A stretch of 44,121 nt of DNA from an uncultured Gammaproteobacteria bacterium (GTDB lineage Bacteria; Pseudomonadota; Gammaproteobacteria; Pseudomonadales; Pseudohongiellaceae): the NCBI GenBank assembly GCA_913031035.1, contig CAJWGN010000012.1, positions 1 through 44,121 of the forward strand, read 5' to 3'. The translations under genes were made by a program, and so were the position numbers. Below the pieces are notes generated by a model, which was given only the letters and a program-made list of their open reading frames with translations, ran no database searches and was not told the origin of the DNA. Below are positions 8,560 to 16,638 of this stretch, one piece after another (the stretch's first letter is position 1; each line of letters starts with the position of its first letter).

Positions 8560-9204
8560 ATGACTGAATCGAGCTCCTCTATTTACGCAAAACCTGTTTA
8601 CAAAATACCCGTGTACCAAAAATCTGCGCAAGAAAAAACTGAGTACAGAAAAGTTCAACAAATGGCTTCGCATTTAGCATCCTTTATCTTAACCCGCCTA
8701 ACTCTCTGCCTAACTCTCTGCCTAACTCTTAGCCTAACTCTCTGCCTGTCTTGGACTGGGGTTTATGCCAGCGAGGACGAAATACCGGATCATATTGGGA
8801 AAATAACAGCGCAAGAGTTACTGTCGGTATACCCAGAGTTTGCTAAAGAATATGACGACTTCGAACCTAGTTCAAAGCAGCTTGAAGATATACAGGCCCT
8901 TGCTGGCAAAAATATTGTCACCTTATTTGGCACTTGGTGCCATGACAGTAAACGAGAAGTACCTAGGTTGCTCAAATTATTAGAGCTGGGAAATGTTCAA
9001 GTTAAGCAGCTTACCTTATATGCAGTGTCCCGCCAGAAAGATGATCCCGACGGCTATGCAGAAAAGTACCAGCTAAAGTATACGCCTACTGTTGCGGTTA
9101 ATGATGGCGCACGTGAGATAGCCCGGGTAGTAGAGCGGCCTACAGGAAGCCTTGCCGGAGACTTGGCGGCGCAAATAAACAGCGACAAAGAACAGAAGCC
9201 ATAG
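8560..9204 (+). CDS. Exported thioredoxin-fold protein with a CHDS active site
   Basis: 214 aa from an ATG preceded by AGAGG at slightly short spacing; a second ATG at 8662 would remove a hydrophilic 34-residue leader and leave a conventional signal peptide, and is a serious alternative start. The hydrophobic core (LTLCLTLCLTLSLTLCLS) is encoded by four 12-bp repeats; cleavage probably follows VYA. The mature part is a thioredoxin fold with FGTWCHDSKREVPR: Cys127 is kept but the second active-site Cys is Ser130, and a cis-Pro context (KYTPTVAV) is present. A single-Cys site points to a role other than ordinary dithiol oxidoreduction. The WCHDSKREVP motif is shared by a group of uncharacterised thioredoxin-like proteins. 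Confidence 0.82.
   Translation: MTESSSSIYAKPVYKIPVYQKSAQEKTEYRKVQQMASHLASFILTRLTLCLTLCLTLSLTLCLSWTGVYASEDEIPDHIGKITAQELLSVYPEFAKEYDDFEPSSKQLEDIQALAGKNIVTLFGTWCHDSKREVPRLLKLLELGNVQVKQLTLYAVSRQKDDPDGYAEKYQLKYTPTVAVNDGAREIARVVERPTGSLAGDLAAQINSDKEQKP
8698..8745 (+). repeat. Four tandem 12-bp repeats inside a signal-peptide coding region
   Basis: The unit CTAACTCTCTGC occurs four times head to tail; copy three differs at two bases. It encodes the repeating residues LTLC/LTLS in the signal-peptide core of the thioredoxin-fold gene. The unit is a multiple of three, so copy-number change would lengthen or shorten the hydrophobic core without a frameshift. Confidence 0.95.
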
Positions 9205-9779
9205 CGATAACAGAAAGCTAGCCGCTAAAAGAGACCTTGCCTATGGGTCAACTCAGTCTCATTTTTTTCTAAGGGGGACTGACGAGCAGCTCAAAGAGCT
9301 TCTTTAGCAACGATTTTCTCTCGCTTCTTCCTCGTCTATTCAGCAAGCCTTTCCCTATCTCTTATTGATCTAAAAACAGCCCTCTTAAGCAACAACATTG
9401 TAGGAGATTTTCCTGTTCATTGAACTACACTTAAAATAAGAAAACCTGTCGCATTGGCTCTGTAGTGAAATCCAAATAGGGGGATTGTTATCAATACCAA
9501 CCTAATAGACTTACAAAAAATTAGAGATAGACAGAGGAAGAAATCGCCTCTATCGCATACTAATCGCTCAGCCTATAGCAGAAATTCACTGCTTAGCGGC
9601 ACAGTGGAGAGCGCGTCCGGAAAGAAAGCTGGAGGACACCTCACCCCTGTCATTGCATTCAACCGGGTGGCTAGAAAAAAATAATGCATATAGCGGCTAT
9701 CTCTCATGAAAATGCCATCATTCCATGGGGTCTTACCTATCTTGCGCAGCAATTGTGAGAGCTTTCACACTATTGAATG

Positions 9780-10245
9780 CGCGACCACGAAAACAGTTAT
9801 TAGTTCTAGCAAAGAGAGCAATTTATCCTCAGGCATAACTGGCTTCACCCTCCCTAATGTGGGAGCGCTGTAACTCAATAAGCATTTAAAGGCCGACCCT
9901 AGCGACATAGAGATTATCCCTTCGGCACCTCCTCTTCTAGCTTTATTGCTTAAAAGTGCATTCAAAACGGGGCTCATGGATACATTAAATCACGCACGCC
10001 CATTCCGAGGTTTCACCATACGATAAAGGCCTTAAATCAAAGACGATTTACACTGAAGCCAACCTATTTCAGCGTCTTGTGTTAACAAAAATCATCAGCA
10101 CCCAACATATTTTCGACGCCTTATCTCCGCGAGAATTTGAAATTTCTTAAAGGTTATCTTGACTCAAACTGCAGAAGAAGCAGCTGAAAATTAGTGACCA
10201 GACACGTCGATAGCATCAAGAAAAAACTTCATGCAAAACTGGTCC
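9780..10245 (+). pseudogene. Decayed FixJ/LuxR-family response regulator
   Basis: Pieces of a two-domain regulator read through in order but in different frames. Receiver-domain end: GFTLPNVGAL, an in-frame TAA at 9871, then LNKHLKADPSDIEI, and SAFKTGLMD..., equivalent to the conserved A-x-K-A-G-A-x-D-F-L then K-P-F of FixJ receivers; ARPFRG follows. One frame over come the linker and start of the helix-turn-helix (TEANLFQRLVLTKI ... FDALSPREFEI at about 10115-10146). Then TAEEAAE (10168-10188), ISDQT (10190-10204) and VDSIKKKLHAKL (10206-10241), each in a different frame, matching LuxR-type T-x-E-E-x-A-x-x-L-x-I-S-x-x-T-V-x-x-H. Several frameshifts and stops make it non-functional. The receiver's N-terminal Asp pocket is not recognisable. 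Confidence 0.75.
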
Positions 10246-10533
10246 AGGTATTGTTCATACTGGGCTTAAGAAAGGCTTTGTCGTAAATTTTAAGACTTGA
10301 AGCTTGCACCATGATGCAAACATCTTTTGACTTAACCGACCTCCCCTCCTTATCTTTTACTTTCCCATCAGCTTAAGCTGAGCTTTTCTCTTTCCTCTCG
10401 AGGCCTGCTAACACCACACTATTTGAATTTCACTCGCCGCTCTCTGTTGAATCACAGGCGACTTTCCAGTCCGACCCTGTTTTTGCATTTGAGAAATGTG
10501 AAGCCCTATTCGAGCTTCGGCGATATTCCCACT

Positions 10534-10630
10534 GGCGTTGAAATGCTCGAGCCGTCCCTGCATGCAAAAAACCTGATCACTCATCGACTCACTGGCAGCG
10601 GCTGCCTGCCCAACAGCGCAGCTTTGTATT
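10534..10630 (-). pseudogene. Remnant of a methyl-accepting chemotaxis protein C-terminus
   Basis: On the minus strand GQAAAASESMSDQV followed by MQGRLEHFNAS matches the family's closing segment (N-A-A-L-V-E-Q-A-A-A-A-S-E-S-M-x-x-Q ... L-x-x-x-V-x-x-F). The preceding KAAL lies one frame away, as if one base of the Val codon had been lost. Upstream minus-strand sequence does not give a recognisable signalling hairpin, so only a short fragment survives. The open frame 10408-10698 that contains it is not a functional gene. Confidence 0.6.
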
Positions 10631-11402
10631 ATGTTTCGGCATCGATCTTCAAATTTGTTGGCTGTAAGCCTGATAAAAAAATGTCTTTGAAAGCGCACGG
10701 AGCTAACGAAAGTATGTTCTTGATCTCTTCATATCACAGTGCCAAACAACTTATTTTCGTTTTTCCCGAGCACTTTATGTGATTTCCCAAACAATCACCT
10801 TGCCTCTTTAGACTATTTATTTTGCTCTAATCCCTTGGTTATTTCTCTACCTTCTCAACCGATAATTGCGATCTACTCAAAACAAACACAAGCTATAAGT
10901 AGTCTCCATATCCCCTTTACGGTCTGGATTGCTCTAGAGTAGCCGGCACAGAATAGCGGCTTTGGATACGTATATTCCGATCTGCCTGACACCGCGGAAG
11001 AATTACCTCGCTACGCTGTAATGAAACCCCGTGAAAAAACAAAGTTTCTGAAGTATCAGCCCCACAGCGCTGCGCCAGCCAGCCAGCCAAGGCGCGAAGC
11101 ATCCTCTGAAGAGCTCGCGAGATCAGAAAAATGGCAGTGCAAAGATCTGAGAGCTAGAGAGGACAGGACAAAGATGAAAGTATTAAGAAGGGAACGTTAG
11201 CGCAGCGACTCAGTTCCCGCTAACTTGCTCTCTAAATCCACCTCAATTCTCTTTGCAGTTTGATATGTAGTTCTGAAATAGCGAAGATGGGGGCATTCAA
11301 CTTATCAGAACTGGCTTATGGGCTTTTTTGTCGACATAAACACGGCATTAACACACAGGTCATCTACTCTCATTTCCCCCAGACAAAAAGGATGTCACCA
11401 CC

Positions 11403-12545
11403 ATGTTTCGAAAAATCATCAAAGGACTTCTAGGACTATTCTTTACTCTTGCTCTACTGGCCATTGTTGTTTACGTGGCAACAGGACCGCGGCAACCTAA
11501 AGCTGATTCCGCAAGCATCGGCTGGTTGCGAGCAGGGCCCTATTCTGTCGGCTCAGCTGAATTCGTTTTTATTGATGAATCGCGCCCTACGGACGAAAGC
11601 CGAGGCAACCCAGGCAAAACCAATAGAACCTTTTCAACTACTCTCTGGTATCCAGAAGATGCAAACGGCGCACTGCCACTAATCGTTCACAGTCACGGCA
11701 TTGTCTCTACCCGTGATGAGCTCGCGTATCTAATGGAGCATCTAGCAAGCTATGGCTATGTGGTGGCAGCAGCAGACTACCCTCTAACATCAGGGTCAAC
11801 TCCCGGTGGCGCTAATGCCAATGATGTAATGAATCAGCCAGCAGACGTGTCATTCCTGATCGATTCTGTCTTAACTCTCTCCACAGATCAGGCTTTCGGC
11901 GGCCAAATCGATGAGTCAAAAATTGGCCTTACAGGGTTCTCCCTAGGTGGATTAACAACAATCCTCAGCACCTATCATCCGCGCTGGCGCGATCCAAGAA
12001 TCGCCGCGTCAGTTGCTATAGCAGGACCTGCTGCCGCGTTCACTGAGGCGTTTTATAAAACTTCCGCAGTTCCTTTTCTCATGATTTCAGGCACTTCCGA
12101 TGCACTTATTGAAACCGCGTACAATGCATCTATAACCCCTGAGCGCAACGCCGGTGCTGGCCTTGTGACTATAGACGGGGGGACCCACCTTGGCTTTGTT
12201 GACGCTGCCGAGCCTGCCTTTAGATTTATGCATAACCCTGACAGTCTAGGCTGCAGCGCAGTTTTATCCGTTCTCGACGAGGACCCAAACGATGTTTTCG
12301 CGAAACTAGGCAGCCTAAACGAAGGCGTTTATATGCCCCCCGACACACCCAGCGTATGTGAATTAATGCCACTACGTGAAGCATCACATCCGGGGCGCCA
12401 ACACATGATCACTAAAGTTGCCGTGCTGAGCTTTTTTGAATCCGTTTTTTCAGAAGATCCAACTAGGCTCGGGGAGGGCGCATCAGTCCTGAGACAATCC
12501 CTAGCATTGGACTTTGAAGAGGCCAGCGTGCGCTTTTCACAATAG
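11403..12545 (+). CDS. Membrane-anchored alpha/beta hydrolase (dienelactone hydrolase / PAF-acetylhydrolase-like)
   Basis: 380 aa. N-terminal hydrophobic anchor or signal (GLLGLFFTLALLAIVVYVATG, residues 8-28) without a clear cleavage site. The body has TTLWYPED, an oxyanion-type HSHGIVSTRDE, AAADYPLT, the nucleophile elbow GFSLGG (Ser near residue 182), an acidic residue in MISGTSDALI and a His in DGGTHLGFVD. The order fits PAF-acetylhydrolase/chlorophyllase-like secreted esterases. The 11403 ATG is preceded by AAAAAGGATGTCACCACC, with AAGGA 10 bases upstream. It is convergent with the thioredoxin gene of the TonB cluster, 14 bases away. Substrate unknown. Confidence 0.82.
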   Translation: MFRKIIKGLLGLFFTLALLAIVVYVATGPRQPKADSASIGWLRAGPYSVGSAEFVFIDESRPTDESRGNPGKTNRTFSTTLWYPEDANGALPLIVHSHGIVSTRDELAYLMEHLASYGYVVAAADYPLTSGSTPGGANANDVMNQPADVSFLIDSVLTLSTDQAFGGQIDESKIGLTGFSLGGLTTILSTYHPRWRDPRIAASVAIAGPAAAFTEAFYKTSAVPFLMISGTSDALIETAYNASITPERNAGAGLVTIDGGTHLGFVDAAEPAFRFMHNPDSLGCSAVLSVLDEDPNDVFAKLGSLNEGVYMPPDTPSVCELMPLREASHPGRQHMITKVAVLSFFESVFSEDPTRLGEGASVLRQSLALDFEEASVRFSQ

Positions 12546-12559
12546 CATGAGGGCAATGC

Positions 12560-13042
12560 TTATCGATATATCGCCGATAGAAATGCGGCCAATTGCTCTT
12601 CAGTAAGAACGCCACTATGAGCTGTCGAAACGTGGGTTGAGTCGAACAGGTAACTTCGAGGTAATTCGCCGTACCAGTTGGGGTCTATGCTGTAGCGTAG
12701 GCGCTCGCTAAAATTGTCTGCGAACATCCATGAAGTTAGGCCATCCAAAGAATACTCTTCCAAAATGGAATGAGCAGTTTTACGCTGTTCTAAGGAATCA
12801 GCCGAGATAAGCACAAGCGGAAACGATGGGTCTTTTTTCTTTAGTTCTCCCAACATCTCTAACTCCAGTCGACACGGGGCACAGTCTATAGACCAGAGAC
12901 TGAGCAAGAAAGCTTGCCCCGAATTAGCTGCCTTTATCTCAGCAAAAGTATCAACTCCGAAGGCTTCAAAACTATCGGCGCGGGCCAATTGCCAAGTTGA
13001 TAAGATTGAAACCAGCATAATTACCCAAACATTTAGCGCCAT
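12560..13042 (-). CDS. Periplasmic thioredoxin (TlpA-like), CAPC active site
   Basis: 160 aa from the ATG at 13042, which leaves 13 bases after the upstream stop and has an AAGGG-like site; the open frame runs to 13105 but would overlap the upstream gene by 50 bases. Signal peptide MALNVWVIMLVSILST ending near ARA. The thioredoxin fold has LLSLWSIDCAPCRLELEML, with a complete C-x-x-C motif, and a cis-Pro region GELPRSYLFD. It probably acts as a periplasmic disulfide reductase or thiol chaperone. It is the last gene of the TonB receptor - CECC propeller - thioredoxin cluster, which suggests it reduces the cysteines of the propeller protein. Confidence 0.85.
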   Translation of the reverse strand: MALNVWVIMLVSILSTWQLARADSFEAFGVDTFAEIKAANSGQAFLLSLWSIDCAPCRLELEMLGELKKKDPSFPLVLISADSLEQRKTAHSILEEYSLDGLTSWMFADNFSERLRYSIDPNWYGELPRSYLFDSTHVSTAHSGVLTEEQLAAFLSAIYR

Positions 13043-13055
13043 AGTGCCCTTCACT

Positions 13056-14339
13056 CTAACTTCCCTCACGCCCAGCCAAAAGGCTGAACGAATAGCCAAA
13101 CTCATCTGAATGCCAACTCAGAAAAAGAGCTTCTTTATCTCTCACCAACAACGGATAGTCTGACGCTAATTCAGTGGAACGAAGAATCTGAGCAGCAGAC
13201 CAAGTCTGGCCATTATCACTAGACACAATAAGGTTCAGCGCAGTGGCACTCCCGTCAAAGCCCTTCCAAACCAGATAGAGTTTTCCGTCAAATTCTTTTA
13301 TATCTGGATGACCCGATCCCGGCATTCCATCAACTTGCATTGTCGCATCAGACGAGCCAGTCAATGCGTTGTAGCGAGCGTAGTAAACACCTTGATTAAT
13401 ATTGCCGTTACTAAACCAAGCCATATGGTATTCGTTTTCGGATGCTGCAATTTCCATAGAGGGGCCATGATGAGGGCAGGCGTTAATGTACCAATCGTCA
13501 ACGCTCGCTCGACCCGAAAAGATTACATTGCCTTCAGGCCTTAAGATGGCAAAAGCATGATCACGAATTTTTTCTTCATAAATCTGCCTCCAAAGAATTG
13601 CTACACCATCTTCACCACTAGGGGCCATCGCTATCCGACAGCACTCGCAGCTGTTACTGGAAACCGGATAATTCGGCGAAAAACTTCGCCCATAGTCATC
13701 AGACACCGCATAATAAATTGCCGCACCTGCATAGTTAGAACCAATCTGGGTGCTCGCATGTAGTTCCCGTTTATCAATCCATGCCAAATATAGATGGCCC
13801 GATTTAGTGAGAAACATACTATCAAAGCGGTGACCAACGCTAAGCCCATCGTCATTTATCGTCTTAGGCTTACTGAATGTCTTTCCACCATCGCTGGATC
13901 GAGCAAAGCGGATCTCACCGGTATAGCGGTTAGAGGTTTTCAATGTCCAGCTAAGCAGCACTTCACTATTAGCCGTCACTATTATCTTGGGACGGTTCTC
14001 ACCATTGTGCTCAGCGTCTTCTGCGATCCTATTAACTTTAACAGGCGCGGAAAAATTCCGACCCTTGTCATCAGACCGGCTCACATAAACATGTTTGTTA
14101 CGAACATAGCTAATCCACAGCTTACCCAACTCATCTATTGTAGCGCTGTATGCACTGCCACAATCTACCGAGCTTGCCTCTCTTTCGCAGTCCACCGAGG
14201 ACAACTCAGTTGCATTGAGCATTGAGATCAGAGCCATGTTCAATACAAGGGCTCCACAGCCAAAACTGAGCCGTCTTAGTTGATTCTTTGCAAAGAATTG
14301 GGCCGAAGTATAGTTAGAAGTCATAGGCAAAATTCGCAT
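13056..14339 (-). CDS. Exported Asp-box (BNR) beta-propeller protein with a CECC motif
   Basis: 427 aa from ATG 14339, which has AGGA about 10 bases upstream inside the receptor gene; ATG 14324 is an alternative. A hydrophobic segment (CGALVLNMALISMLNA) forms the signal peptide. At least four Asp-boxes follow: SDDKGRNF, SSDGGKTF, SDDYGRSF and SSDNGQTW, giving a sialidase-type propeller. The Arg triad of true sialidases is not evident. Instead there are CECCR (encoded at 13638-13649) and ACPHHGP about 55 residues later, a possible metal site, plus two Cys near the mature N-terminus. It overlaps the TonB receptor stop and precedes a thioredoxin gene, so a role in metal or cofactor handling fits better than glycan cleavage; this is inference. 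Confidence 0.8.
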   Translation of the reverse strand: MRILPMTSNYTSAQFFAKNQLRRLSFGCGALVLNMALISMLNATELSSVDCEREASSVDCGSAYSATIDELGKLWISYVRNKHVYVSRSDDKGRNFSAPVKVNRIAEDAEHNGENRPKIIVTANSEVLLSWTLKTSNRYTGEIRFARSSDGGKTFSKPKTINDDGLSVGHRFDSMFLTKSGHLYLAWIDKRELHASTQIGSNYAGAAIYYAVSDDYGRSFSPNYPVSSNSCECCRIAMAPSGEDGVAILWRQIYEEKIRDHAFAILRPEGNVIFSGRASVDDWYINACPHHGPSMEIAASENEYHMAWFSNGNINQGVYYARYNALTGSSDATMQVDGMPGSGHPDIKEFDGKLYLVWKGFDGSATALNLIVSSDNGQTWSAAQILRSTELASDYPLLVRDKEALFLSWHSDEFGYSFSLLAGREGS

Positions 14340-16638
14340 AAAAAGTTCGTCCTGGCCACGGATGGGCAACATAAGAAACTTCATCTGTTAGGTTATCTAC
14401 GCCCAGCCCAAAGGACATCCCCGCATCTAGCCGATAAGTGGACTTCAAACCAATTCGAGTAAGTTTATCTTGAGCTCCATAAACATTATCTTGTCTGTCG
14501 GTATTGTCTGTGCGCCCAAAACTGTTGCTGGCATACTGCAGATTGCCGCCAATGTCCCAGTTGCTGCCAATATGGTAAGTGGCTAGTAAATTGCTCCGCC
14601 ATTTTGGCATTCGCGGATAGACGTTGCCTTCGATAGCACGATTCGGGGCGTTTTTTACAATCTCAGAATCAGTGGCTACCAGATTAAATCGCACATCTAG
14701 CCCATTGATTAGAAGATCATTGGAATTGATGATGAATTCAAGACCGGTGGTTTCTATCTCATCTACAGGCAGGAAGGTGCGAATAGAAACACCATTTTCC
14801 AAAGTCGCCGACTGAGACTCAATAACGTCTTTTATTTTCTCGGTAAAAAAGTTCATTCTTAGGTAGCCATTTTCTAGCTCGCGCTGAATCATGAAATTAT
14901 GGTGCAGACCGTCTTCTGGCGACAGCCCAGCATTCGCAACACTGATTGAATTAAACGCTTCAAATTCACTGAACAACTCTTCTACGATTGGAAAGCGATA
15001 GGCTTTGGCAACAGAGTAGCGATAACTCCATAAAGTATCTGGTCTGTATCCAGCGGAAAACTTAGGCGATGTTTTATTATGAGATCGCTTTGGCACTTCA
15101 GTGAGATCAAAACTGGGGGTTGCCACCTCATCATCATCGAAATAGCCATTGGTGCTTTCAAATTCCTCCGCGCGCAAACCAAACGTCATATCCCATCGCT
15201 CGTTAATCTCCCAATTTAACTGGGCATACAAGGCGTTAATTTCAGTCTCACCACCACTGCTGGAAGCAGGTTTATCTTTGGTTCCAGCAGCGAAATTATT
15301 CGAAGCAAACACATCGAAGTTAAGCTCGTAAGACTCATGTCTAGCACCGGTTACCAGTGACAAACCAGGCACCCCTAAGTCCGAAAAGTAGAGCTTCACT
15401 TCTGCCGCATTCCAGCCGGTATCACCGAAGTCACTGACCTGTCCTGCGGGGGTAAAAGCGGGATCATCTAAATGGGTTCGAGAGGAGCGCGTTTCATTTC
15501 TTAGTACAGAAAATTGATTAACATTCGCCTCTAATTCAATTGAATCAGTTACCGGACCTCTTAATCTAAGACCAGTAGAAACACTGCGGCGCTCTAATTC
15601 ACTGGCCGCAAAGCGTGTAGAGGGTACAGAAAACTGCACTCCATCTTGAACAACATTTCCACTGTAAACTGTATTGCCAGCGCTATTTTTTAGATACGAG
15701 TTCGCAGAATCATTAGTAGAACTGCGATCTTCATAGGCTACATTTAACAGCGCTGTCCACTCACCCAGATCTTGACCCAATTTGAATTTGTAGTTGTTTG
15801 TTTGCGCGTCGACAATCCCGGTATCCATAAACCATCGTCTTTCTCTGCCGCGCTCATCATTTTCAACTAGCGCACCGGTGACCTCAATAGGGTCGCTGAC
15901 GCTGCTACCACCCCCAAATCTAAAAGTTTGCGGCTGAGCCTCATTTTTTAATCGATTGAACGAAAGGTAAAAGCTTGTATCGCCGATTTTGTTTCCGTAG
16001 GAAACAAACGACTTATAGCCGTTGACGGAATCATCAAATCCATAGTCATTGAAATCTTGGAAGAAAAAAGAGCTGTCAAAATGGAATTCACTTTTCTGAG
16101 GAATTGCCGTTTCAATTTCTACAACACCGCCCATAGAGTTGCCACTATACTCTGCAGAGAAAGGACCATAGCGAACTTTCACTTGAGCTATTTCACTAGC
16201 AGAAACCATAGTCCAACGTGGCGCCCCGTTCCAGCGGGACTGGAGTAAATAGTGCAAAGGCACCCCATCGGCAAACACCATAGAACGCGATGTTTGAAAC
16301 ATATTAGAACCGCGCATACCGAGAACACCGTTGGCATCACCGATAAATCGACGGCGGATGACAATGCTGGGTTCGTACTTTACGACATCTTCGGTGGTTG
16401 CAACGTTGATGCTGACAAAATCTTCTTGTGTCAGCACGCTCACCGGACCTGGGTTGCCAAATTGTTGATCGGCATCGCTACCCCAAACAACCAGCTCTTC
16501 CACAGGTCTATCCTGAGCGGTAATTGAACGACTGGGAATAAGAATTGCAATTGACGTAAAAGCAGCGAATATGGAAAAAGTTGCGAGAGGTGCAATAGAT
16601 GCCTCAAAGGCAGATTTAAGTTTATAAGACATAGGCAC
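14314..16638 (-). CDS. TonB-dependent outer-membrane receptor
   Basis: 774 aa. Signal peptide through about residue 41 (ends SRSITAQ), a TonB-box-like EELVVWG, and a plug domain (VSVLTQEDFVSINVATTEDVVKYEPSIVIRR split over residues 62-95; RGSNMFQTSRSMVFADGVPL; VKVRYGPFSAEYSGNSMGGVVEIET) followed by a 22-strand barrel ending in the aromatic C-terminus NFAYDF, needed for BAM recognition. Such receptors import siderophores, metal chelates, vitamins or glycans. The substrate is not readable, but co-translation with a CECC propeller and a thioredoxin suggests a metal-related ligand. First gene of that cluster; no convincing Fur box is seen in the upstream 770 bases. Confidence 0.93.
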   Translation of the reverse strand: MPMSYKLKSAFEASIAPLATFSIFAAFTSIAILIPSRSITAQDRPVEELVVWGSDADQQFGNPGPVSVLTQEDFVSINVATTEDVVKYEPSIVIRRRFIGDANGVLGMRGSNMFQTSRSMVFADGVPLHYLLQSRWNGAPRWTMVSASEIAQVKVRYGPFSAEYSGNSMGGVVEIETAIPQKSEFHFDSSFFFQDFNDYGFDDSVNGYKSFVSYGNKIGDTSFYLSFNRLKNEAQPQTFRFGGGSSVSDPIEVTGALVENDERGRERRWFMDTGIVDAQTNNYKFKLGQDLGEWTALLNVAYEDRSSTNDSANSYLKNSAGNTVYSGNVVQDGVQFSVPSTRFAASELERRSVSTGLRLRGPVTDSIELEANVNQFSVLRNETRSSRTHLDDPAFTPAGQVSDFGDTGWNAAEVKLYFSDLGVPGLSLVTGARHESYELNFDVFASNNFAAGTKDKPASSSGGETEINALYAQLNWEINERWDMTFGLRAEEFESTNGYFDDDEVATPSFDLTEVPKRSHNKTSPKFSAGYRPDTLWSYRYSVAKAYRFPIVEELFSEFEAFNSISVANAGLSPEDGLHHNFMIQRELENGYLRMNFFTEKIKDVIESQSATLENGVSIRTFLPVDEIETTGLEFIINSNDLLINGLDVRFNLVATDSEIVKNAPNRAIEGNVYPRMPKWRSNLLATYHIGSNWDIGGNLQYASNSFGRTDNTDRQDNVYGAQDKLTRIGLKSTYRLDAGMSFGLGVDNLTDEVSYVAHPWPGRTFYANFAYDF

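Larger units (their letters stand above)
9205..11402. other. 2.2-kb region without an intact gene, containing decayed genes
   Basis: No open frame here has convincing coding character, a ribosome-binding site or an intact domain. Read across frames, two remnants can be recognised: a FixJ-type response regulator on the plus strand (about 9780-10245) and a chemotaxis-receptor C-terminus on the minus strand (about 10534-10630). The ORFs over 10408-10782 on both strands and 10917-11102 are incidental open frames. I see nothing recognisable in 9205-9700, 10640-10900 or 11110-11400 beyond possible promoter sequence for the hydrolase gene at 11403. Confidence 0.7.

Noticed and set aside
9225-9275. 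GAGAC...GTCTC followed by a T-run after the thioredoxin-fold gene
   Set aside because: The stem is only five base pairs around a 20-base loop, too weak to call a terminator.
10423-10782. 119-codon plus-strand ORF
   Set aside because: It lies opposite the decayed chemotaxis-receptor remnant, has no ribosome-binding site and no recognisable motif.
13043-13105. Longer start for the thioredoxin gene
   Set aside because: It would overlap the upstream CDS by 50 bases; the ATG at 13042 has a signal peptide and a plausible ribosome-binding site.
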